This document shows, piece by piece, positions 56,246 through 64,000 of a stretch of 64,000 nt of DNA. Where the stretch lies: assembly GCA_031379665.1 (NCBI GenBank), contig JANNFI010000120.1, positions 1 to 64,000 of the forward strand. The letters run 5' to 3'. Each line of letters starts with the position of its first letter. Position 1 is the first letter of the stretch. Both the position numbers and the translations under genes were made by a program. Under the pieces are notes generated by a model. The model made no database searches and was not told the DNA's origin. It saw only the letters and a program-made list of their open reading frames with translations. The stretch is from SZUA-254 sp031379665 (GTDB taxonomy: Bacteria; Bacteroidota; Ignavibacteria; UBA10030; SZUA-254).

Positions 56246-59200
56246 TTGACGTCATTGTACCGAATCATATCCTCAGTATTCCTCGCCGGCCTCCTCTGCG
56301 CTCAGGGCTCATATTCCCAATCGACGAACTTTGGCAAGAACAAGGTGCAGTACACGGTGTTCGACTGGCACTATATCCAGAGCACCCATTTCGACATCTA
56401 TTTCGACAAAGGGGACGAAAACATCGCCGCCTTCACCGCCGCCGCGGCGGAGTCGGCATACGTCTCGATCAGCAGGAATTTCCGGTATCGGATCACGGCG
56501 CGGATTCCCTTCGTCGTCTACGACTCCCACAACCGCTTCCAGCAGACGAACGTCGTCACCTCGTACCTGGAGGAAGGGATCGGGGGTGTGACCGAGCTCT
56601 TCAAGAACCGCATCGTGGTCCCGTTCGAAGGCGACTACAAGAAATTCCGGCACGTGATCCACCACGAGCTGGTGCACGCGGTGATCAACGACATGTTCTA
56701 TGGCGGATCGATCCAGTCGATCATCTCCAACAACATCACCCTCCAGCTCCCCCTCTGGTTCAACGAGGGGCTCGCGGAGTACGAGGCCCTCGGCTGGGAC
56801 ACGAACTCCGACATGTTCCTCCGCGATGCCACGCTCAACTCCTACCTTCCGCCGATCAAGCAGCTGGGCGGGTATTTCGCCTATCGCGGCGGGCAGTCGG
56901 TCTGGAACTACATCGGGGAGAAGTACGGGCCGGACGAGATCGGCGACATCCTGAACAGGGTCAGGGGGTCCAGGAGTATCGACGCCGGCTTCAAGGGTGC
57001 GATCGGCCTGGACGTGGAGGAGCTCTCGGAAAAATGGACGAAAGAGCAGAAGATCCTGTACTGGCCCGACATCGCCAAACGGAAGGACCCGGGCGAATAT
57101 TCCCGCCAGCTCACGGACCACAAGAAGGAAAACGCGTTCTATAATACGAGCCCAACGATCTCACCGAGCGGCGACCGGATCGCGTTCATCTCCGACCGCA
57201 ACGAGTATTTCGAGGCGTTTCTGATGAGCAGCGACGACGGCACCATCATCCGGAAGCTGATCAGCGGCCAGCAGACATCGGACTTCGAGGAGCTCCACCT
57301 CCTGACTCCCGGGATGAGCTGGTCACCCGATTCGCGACGGCTCGCCCTCACCACGAAGAGCGGAGAGAAGGACGCGATCATCCTCATCGACGTCGAGGGA
57401 AGTGACCGCGAGAAGCTCGAATTCGACCTGGACGGCATCTTCTCGGTGGACTGGGCGCCGGTCGACAGTGTCGACAGGCTCGCGTTCATCGGCATCAAGT
57501 CCGGGCAGTCCGACGTCTACGTCTACGACCTCGGGACCGGGGCGCTCACCAACCTCACTGACGACATCTTCAGCGACTCGGACCCCGCGTGGTCGGCCGA
57601 CGGCCTGTCGGTCGTCTTCGCCTCCGACCGCGGCGATATGGTGGACGGGAAGACCCCACCGGGCTTCCGGATGCAGGATTTCGATTACAGCGAGACCGAC
57701 CTCTACCGGATCGACTCGCGGTCCCGCGTCATCGAGAGGCTCACGAATTACCCCGGGAGCAGCGAAACCTCCCCCGCGGCGACACCCGACGGGCGCCACC
57801 TCTTCTTCATCTCGGACTTGAACGGGATCAACAACATCTACGTGATGGATTTCGACTCGGGGAGGGGGATACGTCCGATCACGAATTCCATCAGCGGTGT
57901 CTACCAGCTGTCCATTTCCCACAACGGCGAGAAACTGGCGTTCAGCTCGCTGCACAACGCGGGATTCGACATCTACCTCCTCCGCGCCCCCCTCGACCAG
58001 CGCCTCGATGTGGCGGAGCTCGAGAAAACGGAGTACTTCCGCGTCTCACGCGGGCTCAAGACCCGGGCTGCGGCGCCCGCATCCGACACCCTCGCCCTCG
58101 GCGACGACATTCTCCTGAACACGTCCACCGAGAACGCAACCCGGCGTGAGCAGGAGGCGGGCGTCAACCTCCGGAATTACGTCTTCCGGGGACAGGACAA
58201 GGAATCGCAGGGCGGCGGCGTGGACAGCACGTCGTTCCCCGAGGCCACCGGGAACATCGACCCGGACGGAAACTACAAGGTGACCAAGTACCGGTTGAAT
58301 TTCTCTCCCGACCTCGTCTACGGCAGCGCCGGCTATAATACGTTCTACGGCGTCGAGGGGTCCACGATCATGGCGTTCAGCGATATGCTCGGCGACCACC
58401 AGATCTTCCTGATCACCAACCTGCTCTTCGACCTCCGGAACAGCGATTACGCCCTGGCATACCTCTACCTGCCGATGAGGATCGACTACGGGATCCAGGC
58501 GTTCCACAGCGCCCGCGCCGCGTACGTTCGCGACCAGCGGACCGGGATCGAAACGGTGAACAGGTTCCGGAATTACGGCGTCAATCTCTTCGCCCTCTAT
58601 CCCATCACGAAGTTCCAGCGATTCGATTTGGGATTTTCGCTCATGAACGTCAGGCAGGAAAACCTCGATATCCCCACGGCGCCCTCTGACGAGAGCTTCG
58701 TGCTGCTCCCGTCGTTCGCGTACGTCGACGATACGTCCCTCTGGGGATTGATCGCCCCCTCCACCGGGCGGCGGTTCAACATCTCCACAATCGCCAGCCC
58801 CGGGATCTCGAGCACGTCCCCGTCCTTCTTCAGCTTTACGGCAGACTACCGGTTGTATACACGCCTCGGGCCCTACTATACGTTCGTGATGCGCTTCGCC
58901 GGCGGTGGCAGCTTCGGCAAGGACCCGCAGCGATTCATCATCGGCGGCGTGGACGGCTGGATCAGTCCCCGGTTCCAGAACAACAGCTTCCCGATCGAAA
59001 CCGCCGACGACTACCTCTTCCTGACGACAGGCGTGCCGCTGCGGGGGTATAACTATAACGCCCGTAACGGCACACGGTACGGCCTTTTCAACGCAGAGAT
59101 GCGTTTCCCGCTCTTCGGGTACTTTTCCGCGGGACCGCTGCCAGTCTTCTTCCAGACCTTCACCGGCAGCCTCTTCCTCGACGTCGGCGCCGCGTGGACT

Positions 59201-59395
59201 GTCGACAAGGAGCTCCGCCTTTTCACCCGCGTACCTGGGAACCAGACGGTGATGCGCGACCTGATGACGGGGATGGGGTACGGCATCCGGAGCGTGTTCC
59301 TCGGTTTTCTCCTGAAGATGGACGTGGCCTGGGCGTTCGACGGGCAGCGTACCTCCACCCCCCAGTATTACTTTTCGGTCGGGGCCGACATCTGA
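56246..59395 (+). CDS. Fusion of gluzincin protease, TolB-like propeller and Omp85-like barrel
   Basis: The 1049-residue exported protein has a signal peptide (IISSVFLAGLLCAQGSYSQ) and starts at a TTG. Residues about 35-290 are a peptidase-MA-type gluzincin domain with HELVH (140-144) and a downstream acidic motif WFNEGLAEYE (172-180). Residues about 290-620 hold WD40/TolB-type repeats (SPTISPSGDRIAFISDRNE; MSWSPDSRRLALTT; DSDPAWSADGLSVVFASDRG; ISHNGEKLAFSS). The rest is a barrel that carries the Omp85 motif VPLRGYNYNARNGTRYG, as in BamA loop 6, and ends in a barrel strand. It may cleave or assemble envelope proteins; activity is unproven. No partner gene is adjacent; larE precedes and a TRAP operon follows. 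Confidence 0.82.
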   Translation: MTSLYRIISSVFLAGLLCAQGSYSQSTNFGKNKVQYTVFDWHYIQSTHFDIYFDKGDENIAAFTAAAAESAYVSISRNFRYRITARIPFVVYDSHNRFQQTNVVTSYLEEGIGGVTELFKNRIVVPFEGDYKKFRHVIHHELVHAVINDMFYGGSIQSIISNNITLQLPLWFNEGLAEYEALGWDTNSDMFLRDATLNSYLPPIKQLGGYFAYRGGQSVWNYIGEKYGPDEIGDILNRVRGSRSIDAGFKGAIGLDVEELSEKWTKEQKILYWPDIAKRKDPGEYSRQLTDHKKENAFYNTSPTISPSGDRIAFISDRNEYFEAFLMSSDDGTIIRKLISGQQTSDFEELHLLTPGMSWSPDSRRLALTTKSGEKDAIILIDVEGSDREKLEFDLDGIFSVDWAPVDSVDRLAFIGIKSGQSDVYVYDLGTGALTNLTDDIFSDSDPAWSADGLSVVFASDRGDMVDGKTPPGFRMQDFDYSETDLYRIDSRSRVIERLTNYPGSSETSPAATPDGRHLFFISDLNGINNIYVMDFDSGRGIRPITNSISGVYQLSISHNGEKLAFSSLHNAGFDIYLLRAPLDQRLDVAELEKTEYFRVSRGLKTRAAAPASDTLALGDDILLNTSTENATRREQEAGVNLRNYVFRGQDKESQGGGVDSTSFPEATGNIDPDGNYKVTKYRLNFSPDLVYGSAGYNTFYGVEGSTIMAFSDMLGDHQIFLITNLLFDLRNSDYALAYLYLPMRIDYGIQAFHSARAAYVRDQRTGIETVNRFRNYGVNLFALYPITKFQRFDLGFSLMNVRQENLDIPTAPSDESFVLLPSFAYVDDTSLWGLIAPSTGRRFNISTIASPGISSTSPSFFSFTADYRLYTRLGPYYTFVMRFAGGGSFGKDPQRFIIGGVDGWISPRFQNNSFPIETADDYLFLTTGVPLRGYNYNARNGTRYGLFNAEMRFPLFGYFSAGPLPVFFQTFTGSLFLDVGAAWTVDKELRLFTRVPGNQTVMRDLMTGMGYGIRSVFLGFLLKMDVAWAFDGQRTSTPQYYFSVGADI

Positions 59396-59412
59396 GTCCC
59401 CCGACCGCAGTG

Positions 59413-59441
59413 TTTTACCCTTCCCGGGATTTTCTTATATT
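59413..59441 (+). promoter_or_regulatory. Putative promoter of the TRAP-TatT operon
   Basis: TTTTAC (59413-59418), 17 bases, TATATT (59436-59441). The GTG start of the first gene is exactly 6 bases after the -10, so the message is probably leaderless. Confidence 0.5.
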
Positions 59442-59447
59442 CACCCT

Positions 59448-60311
59448 GTGACGCGCCCCACGATCATACTTTCCTTCGCCTGCCTCCTCCTCTTCCAGGG
59501 ATGTTTTCAGCAGATCGCCGTCGGCTCACTCACCGGGATCATGGAAGACGGCTTTTTGGTCCTGAACGAGGAGTCGGACCTCGCCCTCGCCGATGCGAGC
59601 ATCGCCTCCAACCTGAAGCTCATCGAATCGGTCCTGAAGGGCGACCCGGGCAACGATAAGCTCCTCCTGATGGCCTGCCGCGGGTACGCGAGCTACGCGA
59701 TGGGATTCGTGGAGGACGACGACACCGCGCGCGCTCTCTTGTTCTACAGGCGCGGCAGAGATTACGGACTGCGGCTCTTCCCCGCCGATGGCGCCCTCGC
59801 CGTGGCGTTGCGGAGTGACCCGGCTGGTCTCCCCGACGCTCTGCGCCGCGCGGCCACCTCCGACGTGCCCGCGATCTTCTGGACCGCCGTCGCCTGGGGC
59901 AGTGCCATCAATCTCGACCGGACCAACCCCGATGCCCTCGCGGAATTACCGAGGGTCGAGGCGATGATGGAGTGGGTGCGGGAGAAGGACCCGCGGTACT
60001 TTTATGGCGGCGCCGACTTCTTCCTTGGGACGCTGAAGGGAAGCAGGCCGGCGATTCTCGGGGGCGATACGGCGGCTTCTCGCGTGCACTTCGAACGGGC
60101 GCTCGAACTCAACGGTGGAAAATTCCTGCTTACCTATGTCTACTATGCGAAGTCGTACGCCCGGCAGACGCTCGACAGCGCCCTCTTCGGACGCCTCCTC
60201 ACGGCCGTGGATACGGCGTCCATCGACATTCTTCCCGAGGCGCGTCTCTCCAACGCGATTGCGCAGAAAAAGGCCATAATCCTTCGCGATAAAATCAACG
60301 AATTTTTCTAG
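59448..60311 (+). CDS. TatT-like TRAP-associated TPR lipoprotein
   Basis: A 287-residue lipoprotein (lipobox LFQGC, Cys19). The helical repeats LLLMACRGYASYAMGFVEDDD, ALLFYRRGRDYGLRLFP, VHFERALELNGGKFLLTYVYYAKSYA match the TatT family, which in Treponema pallidum partners with the binding protein TatP in a TRAP transporter and forms a trimer with a hydrophobic channel. It sits just before the dctP-type gene (14 bases), followed by dctQ and dctM, the gene order of TatPT systems. Start GTG 59448 has no ribosome site and lies at the predicted RNA start. Confidence 0.85.
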   Translation: MTRPTIILSFACLLLFQGCFQQIAVGSLTGIMEDGFLVLNEESDLALADASIASNLKLIESVLKGDPGNDKLLLMACRGYASYAMGFVEDDDTARALLFYRRGRDYGLRLFPADGALAVALRSDPAGLPDALRRAATSDVPAIFWTAVAWGSAINLDRTNPDALAELPRVEAMMEWVREKDPRYFYGGADFFLGTLKGSRPAILGGDTAASRVHFERALELNGGKFLLTYVYYAKSYARQTLDSALFGRLLTAVDTASIDILPEARLSNAIAQKKAIILRDKINEFF

Positions 60312-60324
60312 GACGACGGCACCC

Positions 60325-61350
60325 ATGACGACGCTGACTCGCACACCTCTCATCATCCTGGGCGCGCTCCTCCTCTGCGCCCTCACCGCCTCCGCCCAGG
60401 AGCACGTGATCAAGTTCGCAACGCTCGCGCCCGAGGGAAGCACCTGGATGAACGTGATGAAGGAGTACGACGCCGCCATCCGGAAGGAGAGCGGCAACCG
60501 CCTCGGTTTCCGGCTCTACCCGAGCGGCGTGCAGGGCGACGAGAGGGACGTCCTGCGCAAGATGAAACTGGGGCAGCTGCACTCCGCGGGGATCACCGGC
60601 AACGGCCTCACGACCGTCTCTCCGTCCGCCCGCATCCTGGACTCTCCCTTCCTCTTCCGCGACCAGAAGGAGATCGATTTCGCCTACGGGAAGTTCGGAC
60701 CGGAACTGGAGAAGGCAATGGACGAGGCCGGGTACGTGAACCTCGGCTGGGCCGAGGTGGGGTACGTCTATATGTTCACGAACAACCCCGTCCGCAAGAA
60801 GGACGACCTCTCGAAGACGAAGATGTGGATGTGGGAGGGAGACCCGATCGCCGAAGCATCGTTCGACGCGCTCGGAATCCACGCGATTCCGCTCTCGATC
60901 ACCGACGTGCTCACGTCGCTCCAGACGAACCTCATCGACGGGGTCTACACCTCGCCGCTGGCTGCCATCGCCCTGCAGTGGTTCACGCGGGTGAAGTTCA
61001 TGCTCGACCTTCCGCTGGCGAACGCGGCCGGCGCCGTCATCATATCGAAGAAGAAATACCTGGAACTCCCCGAGGACCTGAGGACGATCCTGACGACGAA
61101 CGGCCGGAAATACATGCGTAAACTCACCGAGTTGAGCCGCGCAGACAACGCCAACGCGCTCACGACGCTCAAGAAGAACGGCATCACGTTCACCCAGCCG
61201 TCGTCCGAAGACGAGGTCAGGAGCTACGCCGGGATCGGTAGCACGGCGCGCCGCAAGCTGGTCGGGAAGCTCTATTCCCAGGATGTCCTCGACCGACTCG
61301 AATCATCGCTGGAGGAGTATCGCCGGACAACCGGGCCAGCGAAGAAATGA
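60325..61350 (+). CDS. TRAP transporter substrate-binding protein (DctP/TatP-type)
   Basis: A 341-residue periplasmic binding protein with a signal peptide (ILGALLLCALTASAQ). It has the DctP fold markers: ATLAPEGSTWMNVMKEYDAAI, RLYPSGVQGDERDVLRKMKLGQL, LDSPFLFRDQKEIDFA, SITDVLTSLQTNLIDGVYTSPLAA. In common DctP proteins the central strand reads KIRV, with Arg holding the substrate carboxylate; here it reads KMWMWEGDP (166-174), with no Arg at that place. That agrees with TatP-type proteins, which lack this arginine and are thought to bind a hydrophobic ligand. The stop overlaps dctQ (ATGA). Confidence 0.92.
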   Translation: MTTLTRTPLIILGALLLCALTASAQEHVIKFATLAPEGSTWMNVMKEYDAAIRKESGNRLGFRLYPSGVQGDERDVLRKMKLGQLHSAGITGNGLTTVSPSARILDSPFLFRDQKEIDFAYGKFGPELEKAMDEAGYVNLGWAEVGYVYMFTNNPVRKKDDLSKTKMWMWEGDPIAEASFDALGIHAIPLSITDVLTSLQTNLIDGVYTSPLAAIALQWFTRVKFMLDLPLANAAGAVIISKKKYLELPEDLRTILTTNGRKYMRKLTELSRADNANALTTLKKNGITFTQPSSEDEVRSYAGIGSTARRKLVGKLYSQDVLDRLESSLEEYRRTTGPAKK

Positions 61351-61886
61351 AGATCCTCGGCAGGCTCAACGCCATCCTGCTTGGCGTCGAGCGGGGGTTC
61401 CTGGTCCTCCTGTTTTCCCTGATGATCGTCCTTGCGTTCTCCCAGATCATCATGCGAAACGTGCTCTCAGTCGGGCTGACCTGGGCCGACCCCCTCCTGC
61501 GCAACGCGGTCTTGTGGCTCGGGTTTTTGGGCGCCTCCCTCGCGACACAACACGACAAGCACATCAAGATCGACCTCGCCGGGCGTTACCTGAAACCGAA
61601 GGCCGCCGCCGTGGTGGGCATCGTGACCGACCTCTTCACTCTCGTCATTTGCCTGCTCCTGAGCGACGCCTCGCTCACCTTCGTACGGAACGAGATGGAG
61701 TTCCGCGACGCGCTCGTCACGATCGGGGAATTCGCCGTCCCCAGCTGGTGGAGTCAGGTCATCCTGCCGGTCGGATTCGTCCTTATCGCACTTCGGATAC
61801 TGGTCAGGATCATCCATAGGTTCGGAGAACTTTCCGGCCGCGTGGAAGCCGCCAGGCCGGCGGGAGCGGGCGGGGACCCGGCCTGA
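61347..61886 (+). CDS. TRAP transporter small permease (DctQ)
   Basis: The 179-residue protein has four membrane helices and the small-permease motif TWADPLLRNAVLWLGFLGAS, followed by ATQHDKHIKIDLAGRYL. It pairs with DctM to form the symporter. The C-terminus is Ala/Gly-rich. Its last stop base overlaps the first base of the dctM ATG (TGATG), so the two permeases are coupled. Confidence 0.93.
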   Translation: MKILGRLNAILLGVERGFLVLLFSLMIVLAFSQIIMRNVLSVGLTWADPLLRNAVLWLGFLGASLATQHDKHIKIDLAGRYLKPKAAAVVGIVTDLFTLVICLLLSDASLTFVRNEMEFRDALVTIGEFAVPSWWSQVILPVGFVLIALRILVRIIHRFGELSGRVEAARPAGAGGDPA

Positions 61887-62824
61887 TGGAGACCATCCTG
61901 ATCGCGCTCGCCCTCGTGGTCCTGGCGTTCCTGGGCTCACCCATCTTCGCCGTGATCGGCGCAATCGGCCTCATCGCGTTCCACTCCACCGGGACCGACT
62001 CGTCCGCGATGATCGTGGAATTGTTCCGGATCGCGAGCGCACCGACCCTCCTTGCCATCCCGCTCTTCACCTTCGCCGGATACATGCTCGCCGAGAGCCG
62101 GACGCCACGTCGGCTCGTGGGCCTCTCGGAGGCGTTCCTCGGCTGGATCCCCGGCGGTGTGGCGGTCGTGACCCTCGCCTCCTGCGCCATTTTCACCGCG
62201 TTCACCGGCGCCTCCGGCGTCACCATCATCGCCCTCGGCGGACTCCTCTACCCCATCCTCCGGGAGCAGAAGTACTCGGAGGAGTTCTCGCTCGGCCTGC
62301 TCACGACATCAGGCAGCCTCGGCCTGCTCTTTCCCCCGAGCCTGCCGCTCATCCTCTACGGTATGGTGGCCTCGAACGCGCGCTCGATTGGCGGGAGCGC
62401 TCCGGACGTGTCGATCGACAAGCTCTTCATCGCCGGAATCCTTCCGGGAATTCTCCTGATAGTCCTCCTCTCGGTCTACAGCGTACGGAAGAATGTCAGG
62501 ACGGCGACGATTCCGTTCTCGTGGCGAAAGGCATTGGCCGAAGTGCGGGCGTCGATCTGGGAGCTCCCGCTTCCGGTCCTGATTCTGGGGGGCATTTACG
62601 GGGGGTATTTCACACGACCGAGGCGGCCGCGATCACCGTGGTCTATGTCTTCGTCGCCGAGGTGTTCGTGTACCGGGACCTCTCGATCACCCGCGACATC
62701 CCGAGAATCATGCTGGAAAGTGTCGTGCTGGTCGGGGCGATCCTGGTCATCCTGGGGTGCGCGATGGGGCTTACCAACTACCTCATCGACGCCGAGGTCC
62801 CGAAGCAACTCTTCGAATTCGTGA
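61886..62824 (+). CDS. TRAP transporter large permease DctM, N-terminal part before a frameshift
   Basis: DctM conducts the sodium-driven transport step. The family sequence is good from the start to about residue 239: AIPLFTFAGYMLAES, LGWIPGGVAVVTLASCAIFTAFTGASG, LLTTSGSLGLLFPPSLPLILYGMV, LPVLILGGIYGG. Then the family reading frame is lost at a run of six G (62600-62605). After it the frame translates to an Arg/Ser-rich stretch without family similarity until 62824. One additional G in the run would restore GGVFHTTEAAAITV, the normal DctM continuation, and give a 435-residue protein. The interruption may be a sequencing error, a slip that yields phase variation, or a true mutation. Confidence 0.75.
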   Translation: METILIALALVVLAFLGSPIFAVIGAIGLIAFHSTGTDSSAMIVELFRIASAPTLLAIPLFTFAGYMLAESRTPRRLVGLSEAFLGWIPGGVAVVTLASCAIFTAFTGASGVTIIALGGLLYPILREQKYSEEFSLGLLTTSGSLGLLFPPSLPLILYGMVASNARSIGGSAPDVSIDKLFIAGILPGILLIVLLSVYSVRKNVRTATIPFSWRKALAEVRASIWELPLPVLILGGIYGGYFTRPRRPRSPWSMSSSPRCSCTGTSRSPATSRESCWKVSCWSGRSWSSWGARWGLPTTSSTPRSRSNSSNS

Positions 62825-63192
62825 GGTCGTTCGTGACGTCGAAGGGTGCGTTCCTGGTGCTCCTGAACATCTTCCTGATCGTGGTCGGGATGATGATGGA
62901 CATCTTCTCAGCCATTATCGTCGTCGTGCCGCTCATCATCCCTATCGCCACGGCGTACGGTGTGGACCCTATCCACCTCGGGATCATTTTCCTGACAAAC
63001 CTCGAGATCGGGTACCTCACGCCTCCGGTGGGACTAAACCTCTTCATCGCGAGTTACCGGTTCGAGAAGACCATCCCCGAGGTGCTCCGGTCGGTCGTAC
63101 CGTTCGTGCTGATCCTCCTCCTGGCACTCATTCTGATCACGTACGTCCCCGAACTGAGCACGTTCCTGGTCGACTGGCTCCAGATCCGCTGA
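62521..63192 (+). CDS. TRAP transporter large permease DctM, C-terminal part after the frameshift
   Basis: This frame has an open start at GTG 62521, but its DctM similarity begins only at about 62603 (GVFHTTEAAAITVVYVFVAEV). The rest is family-normal: LVILGCAMGLTNYLIDAEVP, MMMDIFSAIIVVVPLIIPIA, HLGIIFLTNLEIGYLTPPVGLNLFIAS and the last helices. No good ribosome site precedes it, so it is not thought to be made on its own. Together with the preceding part it forms the complete large permease, split by one base. Confidence 0.75.
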   Translation: MAKGIGRSAGVDLGAPASGPDSGGHLRGVFHTTEAAAITVVYVFVAEVFVYRDLSITRDIPRIMLESVVLVGAILVILGCAMGLTNYLIDAEVPKQLFEFVRSFVTSKGAFLVLLNIFLIVVGMMMDIFSAIIVVVPLIIPIATAYGVDPIHLGIIFLTNLEIGYLTPPVGLNLFIASYRFEKTIPEVLRSVVPFVLILLLALILITYVPELSTFLVDWLQIR

Positions 63193-63255
63193 CCCCCGGC
63201 TCCTCAAGCATTCACCTTCGCCGCGATCCGGGCGTCGGACTTCCCGTCTCTCGTT

Positions 63256-64000
63256 CTAGCGCCGGATCACGATTTCCCGTACTTCGACGTCGCCTCCGGC
63301 TCTGACCCGGCAGCGGTAGGCACCGGGTGCCAAACCCGAGAGGTCGAGCGTCACTACGTGACCTCCGGCGGCTTTTTCCTCGCGGATCAATCCGATGGCG
63401 TCACGGCCCGTGCCATCGCCCACGGTGACGTCGACTCTGGCCCGCCGCCCGAGGCTCAGCGGCAGGAAGAAGAGTCGCGGCGAGGTCGATCTCCACGGTG
63501 TCCCGAGGCGCAGGATTCCCACGGGGAGCTTTTCAGCGACTGAAACCAGAGCTGGCGGCGCAGGCGGTGCGATGATCGGAGCGCTCTCGTTCCAGCCGCG
63601 GTCGACCCGGGTGACCGCATACCAGGCAGCACCCGTTTCCGGCGGGAGAGTATCGGAAAGGGAGGTCACGCTCGTGGGCACCAGCGCGACGAGGCGTTCC
63701 CCCGCCGTTTCGTGTAACCGGGCGCCGGTCATCCGGTACACCACGGAGAAGCCTGTCGTGTCCTCCCCGCCCGGCGGCGGCCGCCAGGCGATTCGGCGAA
63801 CGTTTCCATCTGCCACGACGGTCAGTCCCGCGACGGGAGCGGGCGGGAGTGAATCACGCCAGGGCATCGTGGGGGGCAGGGCCTGTGTCGCGTAAGCGCT
63901 GAACGGGAGGACGGGTGCGATGTTTGCGTACCGGAAGAATGCGTGGCCCTCCGCCCCCGATGTGCGGGCGACTTCGATCAGGCGCCCGGACTGTGCGAGG
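63256..64000 (-). CDS. Partial GHL10-type glycoside hydrolase with FN3 and T9SS-like C-terminus
   Basis: The frame is open from the right edge to the stop at 63256, so the start lies outside. The first visible residues, EVARTSGAEGHAFFRYANI, then YATQALPPTMPWRDSLPPAP, match the end of family-10-like glycosylhydrolases (GHL10/DUF187; in relatives the sequence reads close to PPMPWLD). Next comes an FN3-type domain (GLTVVADGNVRRIAWRPP, GFSVVYRMTG, AWYAVTRVDRGWNESAP). The last 90 residues, ending LDLSGLAPGAYRCRVRAGG, resemble a degenerate T9SS sorting domain. It is probably exported and acts on a polysaccharide or peptidoglycan-like substrate. Confidence 0.72.
   Translation of the reverse strand, partial: LAQSGRLIEVARTSGAEGHAFFRYANIAPVLPFSAYATQALPPTMPWRDSLPPAPVAGLTVVADGNVRRIAWRPPPGGEDTTGFSVVYRMTGARLHETAGERLVALVPTSVTSLSDTLPPETGAAWYAVTRVDRGWNESAPIIAPPAPPALVSVAEKLPVGILRLGTPWRSTSPRLFFLPLSLGRRARVDVTVGDGTGRDAIGLIREEKAAGGHVVTLDLSGLAPGAYRCRVRAGGDVEVREIVIRR

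Noticed and set aside
62587..62592. Another G6 run just before the dctM frameshift
   Set aside because: The reading frame passes through it normally (ILGGI), so it is not the point of disruption.
1..64000. CRISPR arrays, insertion sequences, integrase or phage genes
   Set aside because: No spaced direct-repeat array, transposase or phage protein was seen on either strand.

Overview
The window is a 64 kb piece of a GC-rich chromosome. The gene set points to a bacterium of the FCB group (Bacteroidota / Ignavibacteria-Chlorobi relatives, probably a high-GC lineage known mainly from metagenomes). The reasons are a fused LpxC-FabZ protein, secreted proteins ending in type IX secretion (T9SS)-like sorting domains, a Bacteroidetes-type SdhCAB operon with a one-piece membrane subunit, and an Omp85/Skp/Lpx outer-membrane operon. 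About sixteen promoter-like sites share TTG + about 20 bp + TAnnTT, nearly all with a 17-bp spacer. There are no CRISPR arrays, insertion sequences, prophage genes or rRNA; one tRNA, tRNA-Pro(GGG), is present. Both window edges cut genes.

Layout. 1-10 kb (minus strand): a truncated multi-membrane TPR/glycosyltransferase-like protein, a FadL-like outer-membrane protein, tRNA-Pro, a MerR regulator, acpS, a HAD hydrolase, and a tightly overlapping unit (tiny leaderless ORF, sensor kinase, two unknowns, GT39-like/TPR membrane protein). 10-12 kb: a cytochrome-porin fusion resembling Cyc2 and an unknown protein. 12-18.6 kb (minus): sdhCAB, then ybaB-recR-two lipoproteins-ftsX. 18.7-29.1 kb (plus): a ten-gene envelope operon, uppS-bamA-skp-skp-lpxD-lpxC/fabZ-lpxA-lipoyl gene-panB-surE. 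29-34.3 kb: a membrane acyltransferase-like protein, a T9SS cargo, a hybrid PAS-GAF-kinase-REC-REC protein. 34.3-34.67 kb: an AT-rich spacer with a DnaA-box-like cluster. 34.7-42.8 kb (minus): an AddA/RecB-like helicase-nuclease, an FG-GAP T9SS cargo, and a patatin-POTRA-barrel autotransporter. 42.9-46.1 kb: an alpha/beta hydrolase and a membrane-anchored M28 peptidase. 46.1-53.7 kb (minus): a housekeeping operon yggS-divIVA-pnp-ileS-dksA-like-lspA-rluD. 53.8-59.4 kb: a TPR protein, larE, and a 1049-aa protease/propeller/Omp85-barrel protein. 59.4-63.2 kb: a TRAP transporter of the TatT/TatP type whose large permease is split by a one-base frameshift in a G6 run. The right edge holds a partial GHL10-type glycoside hydrolase.

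The dominant theme is the cell envelope: making lipid A and undecaprenyl phosphate, inserting barrels (BamA, Skp), exporting proteins (T9SS cargo, type Vd autotransporter) and importing solutes (TRAP-TatT). The most unusual items are the cytochrome-porin fusion, the gluzincin-propeller-Omp85 fusion, the patatin autotransporter, the TatP-like binding protein that lacks the usual arginine, the leaderless sensor-kinase unit and the DnaA-box-like cluster. No wholly new defence or mobile system was recognised.
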